A DNA stretch of 64,000 bases from contig DATKEC010000115.1 in NCBI GenBank assembly GCA_035544575.1, positions 1 through 64,000 on the forward strand. The letters run 5' to 3'. This document shows, one piece after another, positions 7,839 through 16,240 of this stretch (position 1 is its first letter; each line of letters starts with the position of its first letter). Origin of the DNA: DATHWB01 sp035544575. GTDB lineage: Bacteria; Actinomycetota; Acidimicrobiia; Spongiisociales; ZC4RG35. Made by a program: the position numbers and the translations under genes. The notes below the pieces were generated by a model. The model made no database searches and had not been told where the DNA came from. It saw only the letters and a list, made by a program, of their open reading frames with translations.

Positions 7839-8482
7839 CCGAGCCAGCCCACCAGGGCACCGACACCTACGAGGGTCTCGACGGCATCGGCGACCGTCTC
7901 CGCGAGGAACGCAAACGGGCGGGCATCAGCCAGCGCGAACTCGCCCGACGGCTCGGGCTCTCGGCCAGCATGATCTCCCAGATCGAGAGCGGTCTCTCCA
8001 AACCGTCCGTGGGAACGCTCTATGCGATCGTCACCGAGTTGGACCTGTCACTGGATCGAGTCATCCGTGGCGACGACTACGACCAGCAGGGCGGCGCGGG
8101 TGGGTCGCATCCCACGCTCGGCTCGCCCAAGGTCAGTCCCCCGCAACGCCAGACGATCGAACTTGCGTCGGGTGTCAGGTGGGAAGAACTGACAGCCGAG
8201 TCCGAAAGCGGGATCGACTTTCTCCACGCCACCTACGAGGTCGGCGGCTCGTCCACTCCCGACGAGTCACTGATGCGACACCACGGCCGCGAGTACGGCT
8301 ATGTCATGTCGGGAACGTTGGGCATCCAGATCGGCTTCCAGGAGTACGTCCTCGACGCCGGCGACTCCATCGCCTTCGACTCCACACGACCCCACCGCCT
8401 CTACAACAAGGGCGACGTGCCGGTTCACGCCATCTGGTTCGTCGTGGGGCGCGACGCCGACGGGCGCGTCGCACGCGAGTGA
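7835..8482 (+). CDS. XRE-cupin transcriptional regulator
   Basis: 215 residues: an N-terminal helix-turn-helix of XRE type (about 18-75, with I-S-Q-R-E-L-A-R-R-L and S-M-I-S-Q-I-E-S-G-L-S-K-P-S) and a C-terminal small-molecule-binding cupin (about 120-205, with a H-G-R-E-Y-G-Y strand and R-P-H-R-L). This architecture is common in repressors or activators of amino acid, sugar and aromatic catabolism. GTG 7835 overlaps the SDR stop by GTGA; ATG 7823 in the same frame is an alternative start. It is the likely local regulator of the divergent catabolic genes, with the substrate or an intermediate sensed by the cupin. Confidence 0.9.
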   Translation: MTEPAHQGTDTYEGLDGIGDRLREERKRAGISQRELARRLGLSASMISQIESGLSKPSVGTLYAIVTELDLSLDRVIRGDDYDQQGGAGGSHPTLGSPKVSPPQRQTIELASGVRWEELTAESESGIDFLHATYEVGGSSTPDESLMRHHGREYGYVMSGTLGIQIGFQEYVLDAGDSIAFDSTRPHRLYNKGDVPVHAIWFVVGRDADGRVARE

Positions 8483-8489
8483 CTCCCGC

Positions 8490-8903
8490 TCAGCTCCTCG
8501 CCTTCCAGGCCGCGATCTGACGCTGCACGTCGGCCGCATCGAACCAGGCGTTCTCGAGACAGATCAGGCCGTCTCGCAACTCGAAGATGTGGAGGATCCT
8601 CACCTCGACCGGTGCACCGGCGCCATCGGTCCCGGCCCATTCGCCTTCGACATGACCGGTGAGAATCGACTCGTCGACGACGTGGCGGCCCCCCTCGCCC
8701 CGAAAGCGCTTCACCGAGGTCAGCACCATGTCAGGAATCGCATCGATGATCGACGAATAGACCCCGGCTACCGCCTGCTTGCCGTGAAAGGGGGCATCGG
8801 AGTGGGTGACGTCGTCCCAGACGATGTCGTCGGTGTACGTGTCGAGTGTCGCCTGAACGTCGTGGGCGTTCTCGGCGGCGAAATGGCGATCGATGATGTC
8901 CAC
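8490..8903 (-). CDS. SnoaL-like / NTF2-like protein
   Basis: 137 residues with the cone-shaped NTF2/SnoaL pattern: an N-terminal helix with N-A-H-D-V, then W-D-D-V-T-H, F-H-G-K-Q-A-V, and a curved sheet ending with L-E-N-A-W-F-D. Members are ester cyclases, isomerases or simple ligand binders; catalytic Asp/His residues are plausible but the substrate is not predictable. GTG 8903 has AGGAGG upstream. It converges on the regulator gene (7-base gap) and may be outside the catabolic operon. Confidence 0.75.
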   Translation of the reverse strand: MDIIDRHFAAENAHDVQATLDTYTDDIVWDDVTHSDAPFHGKQAVAGVYSSIIDAIPDMVLTSVKRFRGEGGRHVVDESILTGHVEGEWAGTDGAGAPVEVRILHIFELRDGLICLENAWFDAADVQRQIAAWKARS

Positions 8904-8945
8904 TCCAACCTCCTCCCTCTCGGGGGGCGACGAGGGTACCGACCC

Positions 8946-10649
8946 TCACGAGTCGACGTCGAGGCCCTCGAACGGGTCCGACGGGCTCCCGGTCGGTGCC
9001 GCCGACACTGCCTCGGAGGCGCGCGTCGCCCAGGCGGGAAAGGGGAACTCGAGCACCAACGGCACCGGAATTTCGGGCTGGGAGACGATCATGGTGCCCG
9101 GCTTGATGATCGTGGAGCGCTGACGCTGGACCGACGGCAGGAAGCCGTACTCGTCGCGGGCCGCTTCCGCAGAGTCCAGCCTGCCCACCACGCGGATCGA
9201 CGAGTTGGCGATGATCCGCCGCTCGATCTCCGAGGCGGTTTGTTGGGCTCCGATCAGGATCACTCCGAGGCTTCTCCCCCGTTCGGCCACATCGAGCAGG
9301 ATCTCCTTGATGGGGCTCGAACCGTCCCGGGGGGCGTACTTGTTCAACTCGTCGAGGACCAGGAACAACAACTCGTCTGATTGTCCGGCCCTCTCCTTGA
9401 ACTCGAACTGGCGGCGGATCGTGACACCGACGACGAACCGCTTGGCGCGGTCGTTCAGGTTGTGGATGTCGACCACGGTGACCTGGCTGTCGAGCGCGAC
9501 CTGATGCTTGGAGGCATTGGCCACATCACCCCGGATCACACGATCGACGTGGCGCACCGAGGCGAGTAACCGGCGAACGAACGCGTTGATCGTGCCCTGA
9601 CCGATCGCCGGTCCCGCCCAGTCATAGGCGGTGTCGGGATCGCTCACGCGGTTCTGGATGAGCTGGGTCAGATCCGCAAAGGTTCGCACCGTGGTCCCGT
9701 CGAGCATCACCGCGCCGTCATCGAGAGCCACCGCCTTGCGCAGGCGCGCCATGACGTTGTGGATGACCATCGTGTACTGAGCGCGGTCGTCCTCTGCGTC
9801 GGCGAAGAGGAACGGCAGGAGATCGTCGTGGCAGAACTGCTCGAGTGTCCAGAAGAACGAGGTGACGGCACCATCGGTGCGCGAAGTGACGTCCGGAGCT
9901 GCGACCGAGCCGCCAGCCCGGGGAGGCGCGTAGACCGAGAAGGATGCGAACGCCTCGGCGGGGAGACCGAGGAGCGCGTACCGGGCGGCCTCGTCGCCGT
10001 CGAGAGCAGCATTCGGCCGGTCGAGGAACAGCAGATCCTCACCCTTGACGTTGAAGATGAGAGCCTTCGTGTTCACGGCTCGAGGACCGAGAACACCGCT
10101 CGTGAAGATCGAATGCAGCAGGAACGTGGCGTATGTGGTCTTCGTGGCGACCCCCGAGATGCCGGAGATGTTCACGTGCGCCCCTCGCCGGCCATCCAGG
10201 AACTCGAGATTGACGAAGAGCGGCTCTCCTGACCGCGACAGCCCGATCGGCAGTCGCTCGACCATGCGATCGAAGAACAGGGCCTTGTCGCGTTCGGCGC
10301 CCACTGCCCGTCGGACCGCCTGACCGGGCCGGGGGGGCACGAAGGTCTCGGGTTCGAAGCGTGTCGCCGCGACCTTCGCCGACTCGACCACTTCGGCCGG
10401 CAGCACGCCGTCCTCGATCAGGAACACGTCGGAATCGAAGCGGGCGCCTTCGTGACGGGCCCGCACCTGGGAAACCATGCCGAACATCGAGACGAGTTCT
10501 CCGCCCGGAAGCACGCGCTCGAGCGCCACCACGTCGTCGAGTTGGAGGTATTGACCCTCGGCGACCGCCACCCAGAACTCGAGCGGGGTGGCGTCCTCGG
10601 TCCCGATCACCCGTCCGACGGTGGGTTGGTCGGCGGTGTGCTCACTCAT
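8946..10649 (-). CDS. HerA/FtsK-type ATPase (DUF87-like), orphan
   Basis: 567 residues. An N-terminal beta-barrel (HAS-barrel-like, about 8-80) is followed by a RecA-type motor with Walker A G-I-S-G-V-A-T-K-T (163-171) and Walker B F-L-V-L-D-E (about 429-434), then R-G-R-S-L-G-V and a Q-Q-T-A-S-E segment typical of HerA. HerA hexamers translocate DNA, usually with the nuclease NurA in end resection or in phage-defence pairs. No NurA-like or other nuclease gene is adjacent. ATG 10649 is chosen over an in-frame GTG at 10700 because it begins the barrel. The Walker A is atypical, with Ala-Thr before Lys. Confidence 0.8.
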   Translation of the reverse strand: MSEHTADQPTVGRVIGTEDATPLEFWVAVAEGQYLQLDDVVALERVLPGGELVSMFGMVSQVRARHEGARFDSDVFLIEDGVLPAEVVESAKVAATRFEPETFVPPRPGQAVRRAVGAERDKALFFDRMVERLPIGLSRSGEPLFVNLEFLDGRRGAHVNISGISGVATKTTYATFLLHSIFTSGVLGPRAVNTKALIFNVKGEDLLFLDRPNAALDGDEAARYALLGLPAEAFASFSVYAPPRAGGSVAAPDVTSRTDGAVTSFFWTLEQFCHDDLLPFLFADAEDDRAQYTMVIHNVMARLRKAVALDDGAVMLDGTTVRTFADLTQLIQNRVSDPDTAYDWAGPAIGQGTINAFVRRLLASVRHVDRVIRGDVANASKHQVALDSQVTVVDIHNLNDRAKRFVVGVTIRRQFEFKERAGQSDELLFLVLDELNKYAPRDGSSPIKEILLDVAERGRSLGVILIGAQQTASEIERRIIANSSIRVVGRLDSAEAARDEYGFLPSVQRQRSTIIKPGTMIVSQPEIPVPLVLEFPFPAWATRASEAVSAAPTGSPSDPFEGLDVDS

Positions 10650-10738
10650 TCGGATGATGCGAAACCGTGGGCCATGTCCGGCGAGGGTATCAGTGGGCAC
10701 AGACAGCGAGGCAGCATCTCATCGACCACAATCACAGG

Positions 10739-11740
10739 ATGGACTTCGAACCCCGCCGATGGCAGCCACCCGCCGATGTCGGGCTCGTGGGCCCCTTCGC
10801 CGTCAACGAGGACCTGCGGCCGGCTGCTCTCTGGGACACCACCGGTGTCGGACCGGAGGACGTGGCGATCGACTCGGCCGGCAGGGCTGTCACCGGACTC
10901 CGGGACGGTCGGATCGTGCGGTTCGACGTCACCGGCGGCCGGCCTGAGACGATCGCCGACGTCGGCGGCCGTCCGCTGGGCATCGAGCCTGCGGCCGACG
11001 GCGACGGATTCGTCATCGCCAACGCCGATCTGGGGCTGCAGCGACTGACGGCCGATGGGCGGGTAGAGGTTCTCGCCAACCGGCATCGCGACCGTGAGTT
11101 CATGCTCACGAACAACGCCGCCGTGGCGCGCGACGGGACGACCTTCTTCTCGGTGTCGTCACACCGCTGGCCGCTGTCGGAGTACACCGCCGACATCCTC
11201 GAACGGTCGGCCACCGGCACCCTCTACCGCCTCGACACCAACGGGGAGCTGGACGTCCTGGTCGACGGCCTCGTCTTCGCCAACGGCGTGGCGCTCTCAG
11301 CCGACGAGAGCTTCGTGCTCGTGGCCGAGCTCGGCAGCTACCGGATCCATCGGGTCTGGCTCGACGGGGATCGCGCCGGACACACCGAGATCTTCTGTGA
11401 CAACCTTCCGGGGTTTCCCGACAATCTGAACCTCGGCAACGGACTGTTCTGGTGCGCCTTCCCGCGTACACGTGATCGGCTGCTCGACGCCACGCTCACC
11501 CGCCCGCGGGTGCGCTCGATCATCCACCGACTGCCGCCACGGCTCCAGCCCCAGCCGTCACGTCACGGATTCGTCGTGGCATTCGACGACCGTGGTGCCG
11601 TCCACGCCAACTTCCAGGATCCGACGGGTCGAGTCGCGCTCACGACCACGGCGATCGCCCACGGGCGCTACCTCTACGTCGGCAGCCCCAGCGAGCCCAC
11701 GCTGGCGGTCCTCACACTCCCAGACCGCCTCGCCCGATGA
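10739..11740 (+). CDS. SMP-30 / strictosidine-synthase-like beta-propeller protein
   Basis: 333 residues forming a six-bladed propeller. Repeated blade motifs of the D-G-R-I-V-R-F-D and D-T-N-G-E-L-D-V-L type are followed by the diagnostic F-A-N-G-V-A-L-S segment, then A-E-L-G-S-Y-R-I and L-P-G-F-P-D-N-L-N. These match the gluconolactonase/strictosidine synthase/APMAP group, mostly calcium-dependent lactonases or esterases in bacteria. No signal peptide is evident. ATG 10739 gives a natural N-terminus. It is divergent from the HerA-like gene, and a large inverted repeat lies 9 bases after its stop. Confidence 0.8.
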   Translation: MDFEPRRWQPPADVGLVGPFAVNEDLRPAALWDTTGVGPEDVAIDSAGRAVTGLRDGRIVRFDVTGGRPETIADVGGRPLGIEPAADGDGFVIANADLGLQRLTADGRVEVLANRHRDREFMLTNNAAVARDGTTFFSVSSHRWPLSEYTADILERSATGTLYRLDTNGELDVLVDGLVFANGVALSADESFVLVAELGSYRIHRVWLDGDRAGHTEIFCDNLPGFPDNLNLGNGLFWCAFPRTRDRLLDATLTRPRVRSIIHRLPPRLQPQPSRHGFVVAFDDRGAVHANFQDPTGRVALTTTAIAHGRYLYVGSPSEPTLAVLTLPDRLAR

Positions 11741-11749
11741 CGCCCCCAA

Positions 11750-11826
11750 CCGCGGGCTGAAACGGACGTATACGTCCCTTCTAACCCTGGGTTAGATCGG
11801 ACGTATACGTCCGATCTGGCCCGCGG
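11750..11826. repeat. Palindrome-rich intergenic inverted repeat, double copy
   Basis: Two 38-base arms (11750-11787 and 11789-11826) form an imperfect inverted repeat around a single T, with 7 mismatches. Each arm holds a perfect 14-base palindrome GGACGTATACGTCC (11764-11777 and 11799-11812); in the right arm this extends to a 24-base perfect palindrome (11794-11817). The arms end in CCGCGGG at the outer edges and TCTAACCC/GGGTTAGA at the centre. A half-unit of the same element occurs at 45368-45413. It lies between two rightward genes, so here it could act as a strong RNA hairpin, but the second locus argues for a wider role. Confidence 0.85.
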
Positions 11827-11843
11827 AAGACCAGACTGAGGGG

Positions 11844-12278
11844 ATGAATCCCGCGCTCGTTCTGATCGTCGCCGTGCTCGGCGGAATCGCCATCGCGCTC
11901 CAGGCCCAGTTCGCGGGAGTTCTCGAAACGAGGTTGGGCACGTTTGACGCCCTCGCGGTGAGCTTCGTGTCCGCCGGGATCGTCATCGCGATTGCACGTT
12001 TCGCGGCCGGCGGCGTCGATCTCGCCGTCTGGCGCGGCGCTCCGTGGTGGGCGTACCTCGTCGGGGTTCTGGCGCTCGTGATCGTCGGGGCGGTCGGGTT
12101 CGCCACGCCCCGCATCGGACTCGTCCCCACCCTGGCCGCGGTCACGATCGCCCAGTTCGTGGCCGGTTCGGTGATCTCACATTTCGGCTGGTTCCGGGAA
12201 ACCGCCCAGCCCGTCGATCTCGAGACGATCCTCGGGGTCGGCCTCCTCTGCCTCGGAGGGTGGCTAATCCTGCGCTGA
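11844..12278 (+). CDS. YdcZ/DUF606-type DMT transporter
   Basis: 144 residues, five hydrophobic helices, with the short half-size architecture of the YdcZ branch of the drug/metabolite transporter superfamily (Q-A-Q-F-A-G near residue 25 and a W-W-A-Y-L-V-G turn). Such proteins usually dimerise; substrates are unknown. ATG 11844 has GAGGGG just upstream. It begins 17 bases after the inverted repeat and ends one base before the convergent EamA gene. Confidence 0.8.
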   Translation: MNPALVLIVAVLGGIAIALQAQFAGVLETRLGTFDALAVSFVSAGIVIAIARFAAGGVDLAVWRGAPWWAYLVGVLALVIVGAVGFATPRIGLVPTLAAVTIAQFVAGSVISHFGWFRETAQPVDLETILGVGLLCLGGWLILR

Positions 12279-12279
12279 A

Positions 12280-13095
12280 CTAGCTGGCGATCAGGGCCAT
12301 CGCCACCACCGCCAAGGCCAGCCCGAGCCACTGCAACCGTCGAACCGTCTCACGCAGGATCAGCGCGGAAAGCAGAACGGTGACAGCCGGATAGAGCGAG
12401 GACACCACTGCTCCCTCTCCCAGCGGTCCTCTCTGCAATGCCAGCAGGATGAAGACGTTGGCGAGCATGTCGCCGACTCCGACGGCCGCGATCAGCCACA
12501 TCGTTGCCCGAGAAACCGGGGACGGCTCGGTCTTGCGGCGGATCAGCAGCAGCACGGCGATGGACGCCGAACGGGCCGGGATGAGCGGCCACAACCCGGC
12601 GGTGTCGGGGATCGGGGAGAGAAGGACGAAGAAGAGGCCAAAGCCGAGACCGGCGAGAACGCCGAGCGAGAAGCCGGAAGACGTCTCGAGTCTGCCGCCG
12701 CTCACCAACCACACCGCCAGCGCCGCCAGGGCGAAGCCCACGGCAGTGACGGCCGAGGGTCGCTCACCCAGCCCGAGTCCGACAACACCGGGAACCACCC
12801 CCGCGAGCACGCCGGACATCGGGGCGACCACCGCCGCCCGCCCGATCGACAGGCCGCGGTAGAGCGAGACGAGCCCCAATGCCCCGGCCATGCCGGCGGC
12901 CGCTCCCCATGCGACATCCGCCAGCCCGATGGCGCCTCCGAAGACCGGTGCCGCCACCGCGCCGAGAGCCAGCCCCACGACCTGGGACCAGAGCACCACC
13001 CGGGTGGCGTCGGTCCGACGGCTGGCCACACCCCCGTAGAAGTCAGCAGTGCCGTACGCCAGGGCGGCCAAGCCCGCGAGGAAGAGGGGGTTCAT
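12280..13095 (-). CDS. EamA-family DMT permease
   Basis: 271 residues with about ten hydrophobic helices in two EamA repeats; the second ends with S-S-L-Y-P-A-V-T-V-L-L-S and L-Q-W-L-G-L-A-L, typical of this exporter family. Members export amino acids, nucleotides or other metabolites; the substrate is unknown. ATG 13095. It converges on the YdcZ gene with a single base between the stop codons, leaving no room for a separate terminator. Confidence 0.88.
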   Translation of the reverse strand: MNPLFLAGLAALAYGTADFYGGVASRRTDATRVVLWSQVVGLALGAVAAPVFGGAIGLADVAWGAAAGMAGALGLVSLYRGLSIGRAAVVAPMSGVLAGVVPGVVGLGLGERPSAVTAVGFALAALAVWLVSGGRLETSSGFSLGVLAGLGFGLFFVLLSPIPDTAGLWPLIPARSASIAVLLLIRRKTEPSPVSRATMWLIAAVGVGDMLANVFILLALQRGPLGEGAVVSSLYPAVTVLLSALILRETVRRLQWLGLALAVVAMALIAS

Positions 13096-13114
13096 GGCGG
13101 CGGGAGGCTACCGC

Positions 13115-14260
13115 TCACCGCACCGGCACGATCCTTCTGATCGCATTGGCCGTCAGCAGATAGATCTCCCTGTCCTGGTCGACGCCAAAGGACACGACGT
13201 TGTCGACCCGGCCGACCTCGTCGGTCCAGTCTCTCTCGCCGCTCAGCGTCGTGCCGTCGGACACGAAGCTGCGCAGCCAGCCGCCGCAATAGTCCGAATA
13301 GAAGTAGTGCCCGTCGAGTTCAGGGATCGCGGTACCCCGGTAGACCACCCCACCGGTGATCGAACATGTCCCAGCATCGCCGTGCTCCACCTCGACGAGC
13401 GGGAGCGTGATCCCTTCGGTGTCACAGCCCGACCGTGGCGAGAAGCAGTGAAGACCCTCGGTGATGGGCCAGCCGAAGTTGAACCCCGCGGGGTCGAAGA
13501 CCACCACGTCGATCTCCTCGTACGCGTTCTGCCCGACGTCGCCGATGTAGAGGACGTCGCCGTCGAACCAGAAGCGATAGGGATTTCTCAGCCCGAATGA
13601 CCAGAGGGTGCTGACGCCGGAGGTCGGATCGATACGAACGATCCCGCCCAGCAACGTCTCGGTGTTCTGCCCATGACCGAAGCGATCGTCGGACCCGCCG
13701 CCGTCGCCCAATCCCACATAGAGCATGCCGTCTGGTCCGAACTGCAACATCCCTCCGTTGTGGTTACCGGCCGGTTGGGCCACGGTGAGAAGCACTCGTT
13801 CCTCCCCCGTCGAGATCGTGATCTCAGAGACCGTGGTGTCGCCCCGCGTGTCCGAGTAGTGGACGTAGACGATGTCGGGACTTCCGGCCTCCATCCCGAG
13901 CAAGCCCCTCTCGCCACTGGTCGACACCTCGAGATCGAACAGCGGATCGGCGCCGATCTGTTCCCCGTCGAAGGTGTGGACACGGCCGTCGCGGAACGCG
14001 ACGAGGGACGCCTCCTCCGTCAACGGTATGAGGATCATCGGAAACGCCAACCCGTCGGCCACGACCTCGTAGGCAAGCCCCCGCAACGGTGGTGCGGTCG
14101 ACGGTGGGACCGTCGTCGACGTTGAAGAAGTCGACGTCGACGTCGACGTCGACGTCGCGGCGGTCGTCGAACCGGGGCTCTGGGACGTCGTGGAGGAGTC
14201 ACCGCCTGCCGAGCACGCCGCCAGGACGCATCCGAGTGTCGAAACCCAGCGTCTCCACAT
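13115..14260 (-). CDS. PQQ-dependent sugar dehydrogenase-like lipoprotein (GSDH/YliI family)
   Basis: 381 residues. A short signal peptide ends in a lipobox (Cys16), then a Ser/Thr-rich spacer (about 20-55), then a six-bladed propeller. Family signatures are R-G-L-L-G-M, G-N-H-N-G-G-M-L (the catalytic His region), G-D-G-G-G-S-D-D, and G-L-R-N-P-Y-R-F-W (PQQ-contacting Arg-Asn). Members oxidise aldose sugars outside the membrane with PQQ and calcium. PQQ synthesis genes are not in this window. The spacer is encoded partly by a GTCGAC-type hexamer repeat. The gene is divergent from the UMF1 transporter. Confidence 0.88.
   Translation of the reverse strand: MWRRWVSTLGCVLAACSAGGDSSTTSQSPGSTTAATSTSTSTSTSSTSTTVPPSTAPPLRGLAYEVVADGLAFPMILIPLTEEASLVAFRDGRVHTFDGEQIGADPLFDLEVSTSGERGLLGMEAGSPDIVYVHYSDTRGDTTVSEITISTGEERVLLTVAQPAGNHNGGMLQFGPDGMLYVGLGDGGGSDDRFGHGQNTETLLGGIVRIDPTSGVSTLWSFGLRNPYRFWFDGDVLYIGDVGQNAYEEIDVVVFDPAGFNFGWPITEGLHCFSPRSGCDTEGITLPLVEVEHGDAGTCSITGGVVYRGTAIPELDGHYFYSDYCGGWLRSFVSDGTTLSGERDWTDEVGRVDNVVSFGVDQDREIYLLTANAIRRIVPVR
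14130..14157. repeat. Tandem GTCGAC hexamer repeat in a lipoprotein spacer
   Basis: About four and a half copies of the self-complementary hexamer GTCGAC lie in the part of the sugar dehydrogenase gene that encodes its alternating Ser-Thr spacer. Each unit adds two residues, so copy-number change would lengthen or shorten the spacer without a frameshift. Confidence 0.7.
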
Positions 14261-14373
14261 GCGGCGCCAGCCTATGCCAGGGCGGAGACAACTCGAGAAC
14301 CGGGCTCACCGCCGAGCTTGCAGACAACCGTCGCGCCACTCGCGCCCGTGCCTCGCCCGGTAGTGTCGCCGTC

Positions 14374-15873
14374 GTGAAAAACGACCGCCGCACCATCTTC
14401 GGATGGGCGATGTACGACTGGGCGAACTCGGCGTACTCCACCGTCATCGCCGGCGCCGTCCTCCCCGCCTATTTCGTCAGTGAAGTCGCCGGCGAGAACG
14501 GATGGAACGGCCGCTCGGGCGAATCGTTGTTCGCTCTCACACTCGCCCTCGGGACTCTGCTGCTCTTTCTGGCGATGCCGGTGCTGGGTGCCATCGCCGA
14601 TTTCTCTGCCGCCAAGAAGCGCTTCCTCCGGGTGTTCGCATACGGGGGTTCGCTCTTCACCGCTTCGCTGTTCCTGGCGACCAGCGGCAACGTGCTCGCC
14701 ACCCTCGGTCTCTTCTTGCTCGCACAGGTCGGCTTCGTCGGCGCCAACGTCTTCTACGACGGGTTCCTGCCCGACATCAGCACACCCGACACGATCGACC
14801 GGGTCAGCTCTCGGGGCTTCGCCCTCGGCTACATCGGCGGCGGGCTGTGGCTCGGCGTGGTCATCGCCATGATCCAGTTCTCCGACGACGGAGCCCTGGC
14901 CGCACGCATCGGGATAGGCACAACCGGACTGTGGTGGGCGGGTTTCACCCGGTTTGCCCTGTCCCGCCTCGATGAGACCGGGTCGGCGACGGCGCTCCCG
15001 GACAGCGTGTCGGTCCCCCGCTCGTGGGTTCGCGGCATTCGTTTCCTGTCGGTGGCAATCGCCGGTGGCGTCATCACACTGCTGTGGCTGCTGCTGACCG
15101 GGGCGGACGAGTTCGTCTTCAATGCCGTCCTGCTGGCATGGATGGCTGGGCTCATCTTCTCGGTGTACCGCATCGCCACATCTCGTTCGGCGGCGACGGT
15201 GTCCCTCACCGGCCAGTACACCCGGATCGCCGGGATCGGGTTCGCCCGCATGTTCGACACCGCCGCCAAGCTGCGGAACTTCCCACATCTCCTCTTGTTC
15301 ATCCTGGCCTACATGCTGTACAACGACGGCGTCCAGACCACCATCAACGTGTCCGCGGCCTACGCCGCAGGGACGCTGCAACTGGACACGACGGTCATTG
15401 CCGTGACGTTCCTGGTCGTCCAGTTCGTGGCCTTCGGTGGTGCCTTGCTGTTCGGCTGGTTGTCGTCCCGGCTCCACATCAAGCGGGCGATCCAGGCGAA
15501 CCTGGTGGTCTGGATCATCGTGGCCGTGCTCGCCTACCGGCTGCCGGTGGGCGAAGCCGTGCCGTTCCTGTCGCTCGGCATCGTGATCGGCTTCGTCCTC
15601 GGAGGGATCCAGGCCCTGAGCAGGAGCCTGTACGGGTCGATGATCCCCGAAGAGGCCTCCGCCGAGTTCTACGGCTTCTACTCGGTGTTCTCGAAGTTCT
15701 CCGCCATCTGGGGGCCCCTGATCTTCGGCATCGTCTCCGGATCCGGCGAGTCGAGCCGCATGGCGATCCTGTCGGTCGTCGTGTTCTTCGTCCTCGGACT
15801 GATCGTGTTCTCCAGGGTCGACGTCGAAGCTGCCCGCCGCTCCAAGGCCGATTGGTCGCTCGATCCTCGTTGA
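14374..15873 (+). CDS. MFS transporter, UMF1 (Atg22-like) family
   Basis: 499 residues, about 12 transmembrane helices. The UMF1 N-terminal signature G-W-A-M-Y-D-W-A-N-S-A-Y is present, together with F-Y-D-G-F-L-P-D and the late G-G-I-Q-A-L-S-R-S-L-Y and P-E-E-A-S-A-E-F-Y-G segments. The fungal relative Atg22 exports amino acids from the vacuole; bacterial substrates are unknown. GTG 14374 is the start nearest the signature. A second, diverged member of the family is encoded at 21233-22453. Confidence 0.88.
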   Translation: MKNDRRTIFGWAMYDWANSAYSTVIAGAVLPAYFVSEVAGENGWNGRSGESLFALTLALGTLLLFLAMPVLGAIADFSAAKKRFLRVFAYGGSLFTASLFLATSGNVLATLGLFLLAQVGFVGANVFYDGFLPDISTPDTIDRVSSRGFALGYIGGGLWLGVVIAMIQFSDDGALAARIGIGTTGLWWAGFTRFALSRLDETGSATALPDSVSVPRSWVRGIRFLSVAIAGGVITLLWLLLTGADEFVFNAVLLAWMAGLIFSVYRIATSRSAATVSLTGQYTRIAGIGFARMFDTAAKLRNFPHLLLFILAYMLYNDGVQTTINVSAAYAAGTLQLDTTVIAVTFLVVQFVAFGGALLFGWLSSRLHIKRAIQANLVVWIIVAVLAYRLPVGEAVPFLSLGIVIGFVLGGIQALSRSLYGSMIPEEASAEFYGFYSVFSKFSAIWGPLIFGIVSGSGESSRMAILSVVVFFVLGLIVFSRVDVEAARRSKADWSLDPR

Positions 15874-15916
15874 TCCCCTCGTCCGCGTCGCGGACGCATC
15901 GCGTAGCATCACGGGC

Positions 15917-16240
15917 ATGAGTGACGAACGACTGCCTGAAGAGATCGAGCCCGCACCTGACGGACCGACGGTCCGACGAGAATCAACCGGCGCCCCGTGG
16001 GGTCTCGCCGCGTTCTTGATCTCGATCGTCCTGCTCGTGATCTTCGTCGTCCAGAACGTCCAGGACGTCGCGCTGAAGTTCCTCGCATGGGAGGGCGAGT
16101 ACCCCTTGTCGCTCATCATCATCGTCGTGATCGCGATCTCGGTGCTGCTCGACGAGATGCTCGGGTCGGTGCTCCGTCGCCGTCGGCGCAACCGCAGGGA
16201 AGAAAAGGAAGAACTTCGCCGGCTCCGCCGCAAGGAGTGA
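15917..16240 (+). CDS. LapA/DUF1049-type small membrane protein
   Basis: 107 residues: an acidic N-terminal tail, two transmembrane helices (about 28-48 and 60-82) joined by the V-Q-N-x-Q-D-V-A-L-K-F-L-A-W type loop seen in LapA-domain proteins, then a highly basic C-terminal tail of alternating Arg and Glu. LapA proteins support lipopolysaccharide or envelope assembly in Gram-negatives; the role in actinobacteria is unclear. Its TGA overlaps the GTG of the next gene (GTGA at 16237-16240), so the two are coupled. Confidence 0.8.
   Translation: MSDERLPEEIEPAPDGPTVRRESTGAPWGLAAFLISIVLLVIFVVQNVQDVALKFLAWEGEYPLSLIIIVVIAISVLLDEMLGSVLRRRRRNRREEKEELRRLRRKE

Noticed and set aside
8701..8720. Second LacI-type AAGCGCTT-like site
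   Set aside because: It lies inside the SnoaL-like coding region with no partner gene to regulate; most likely chance.
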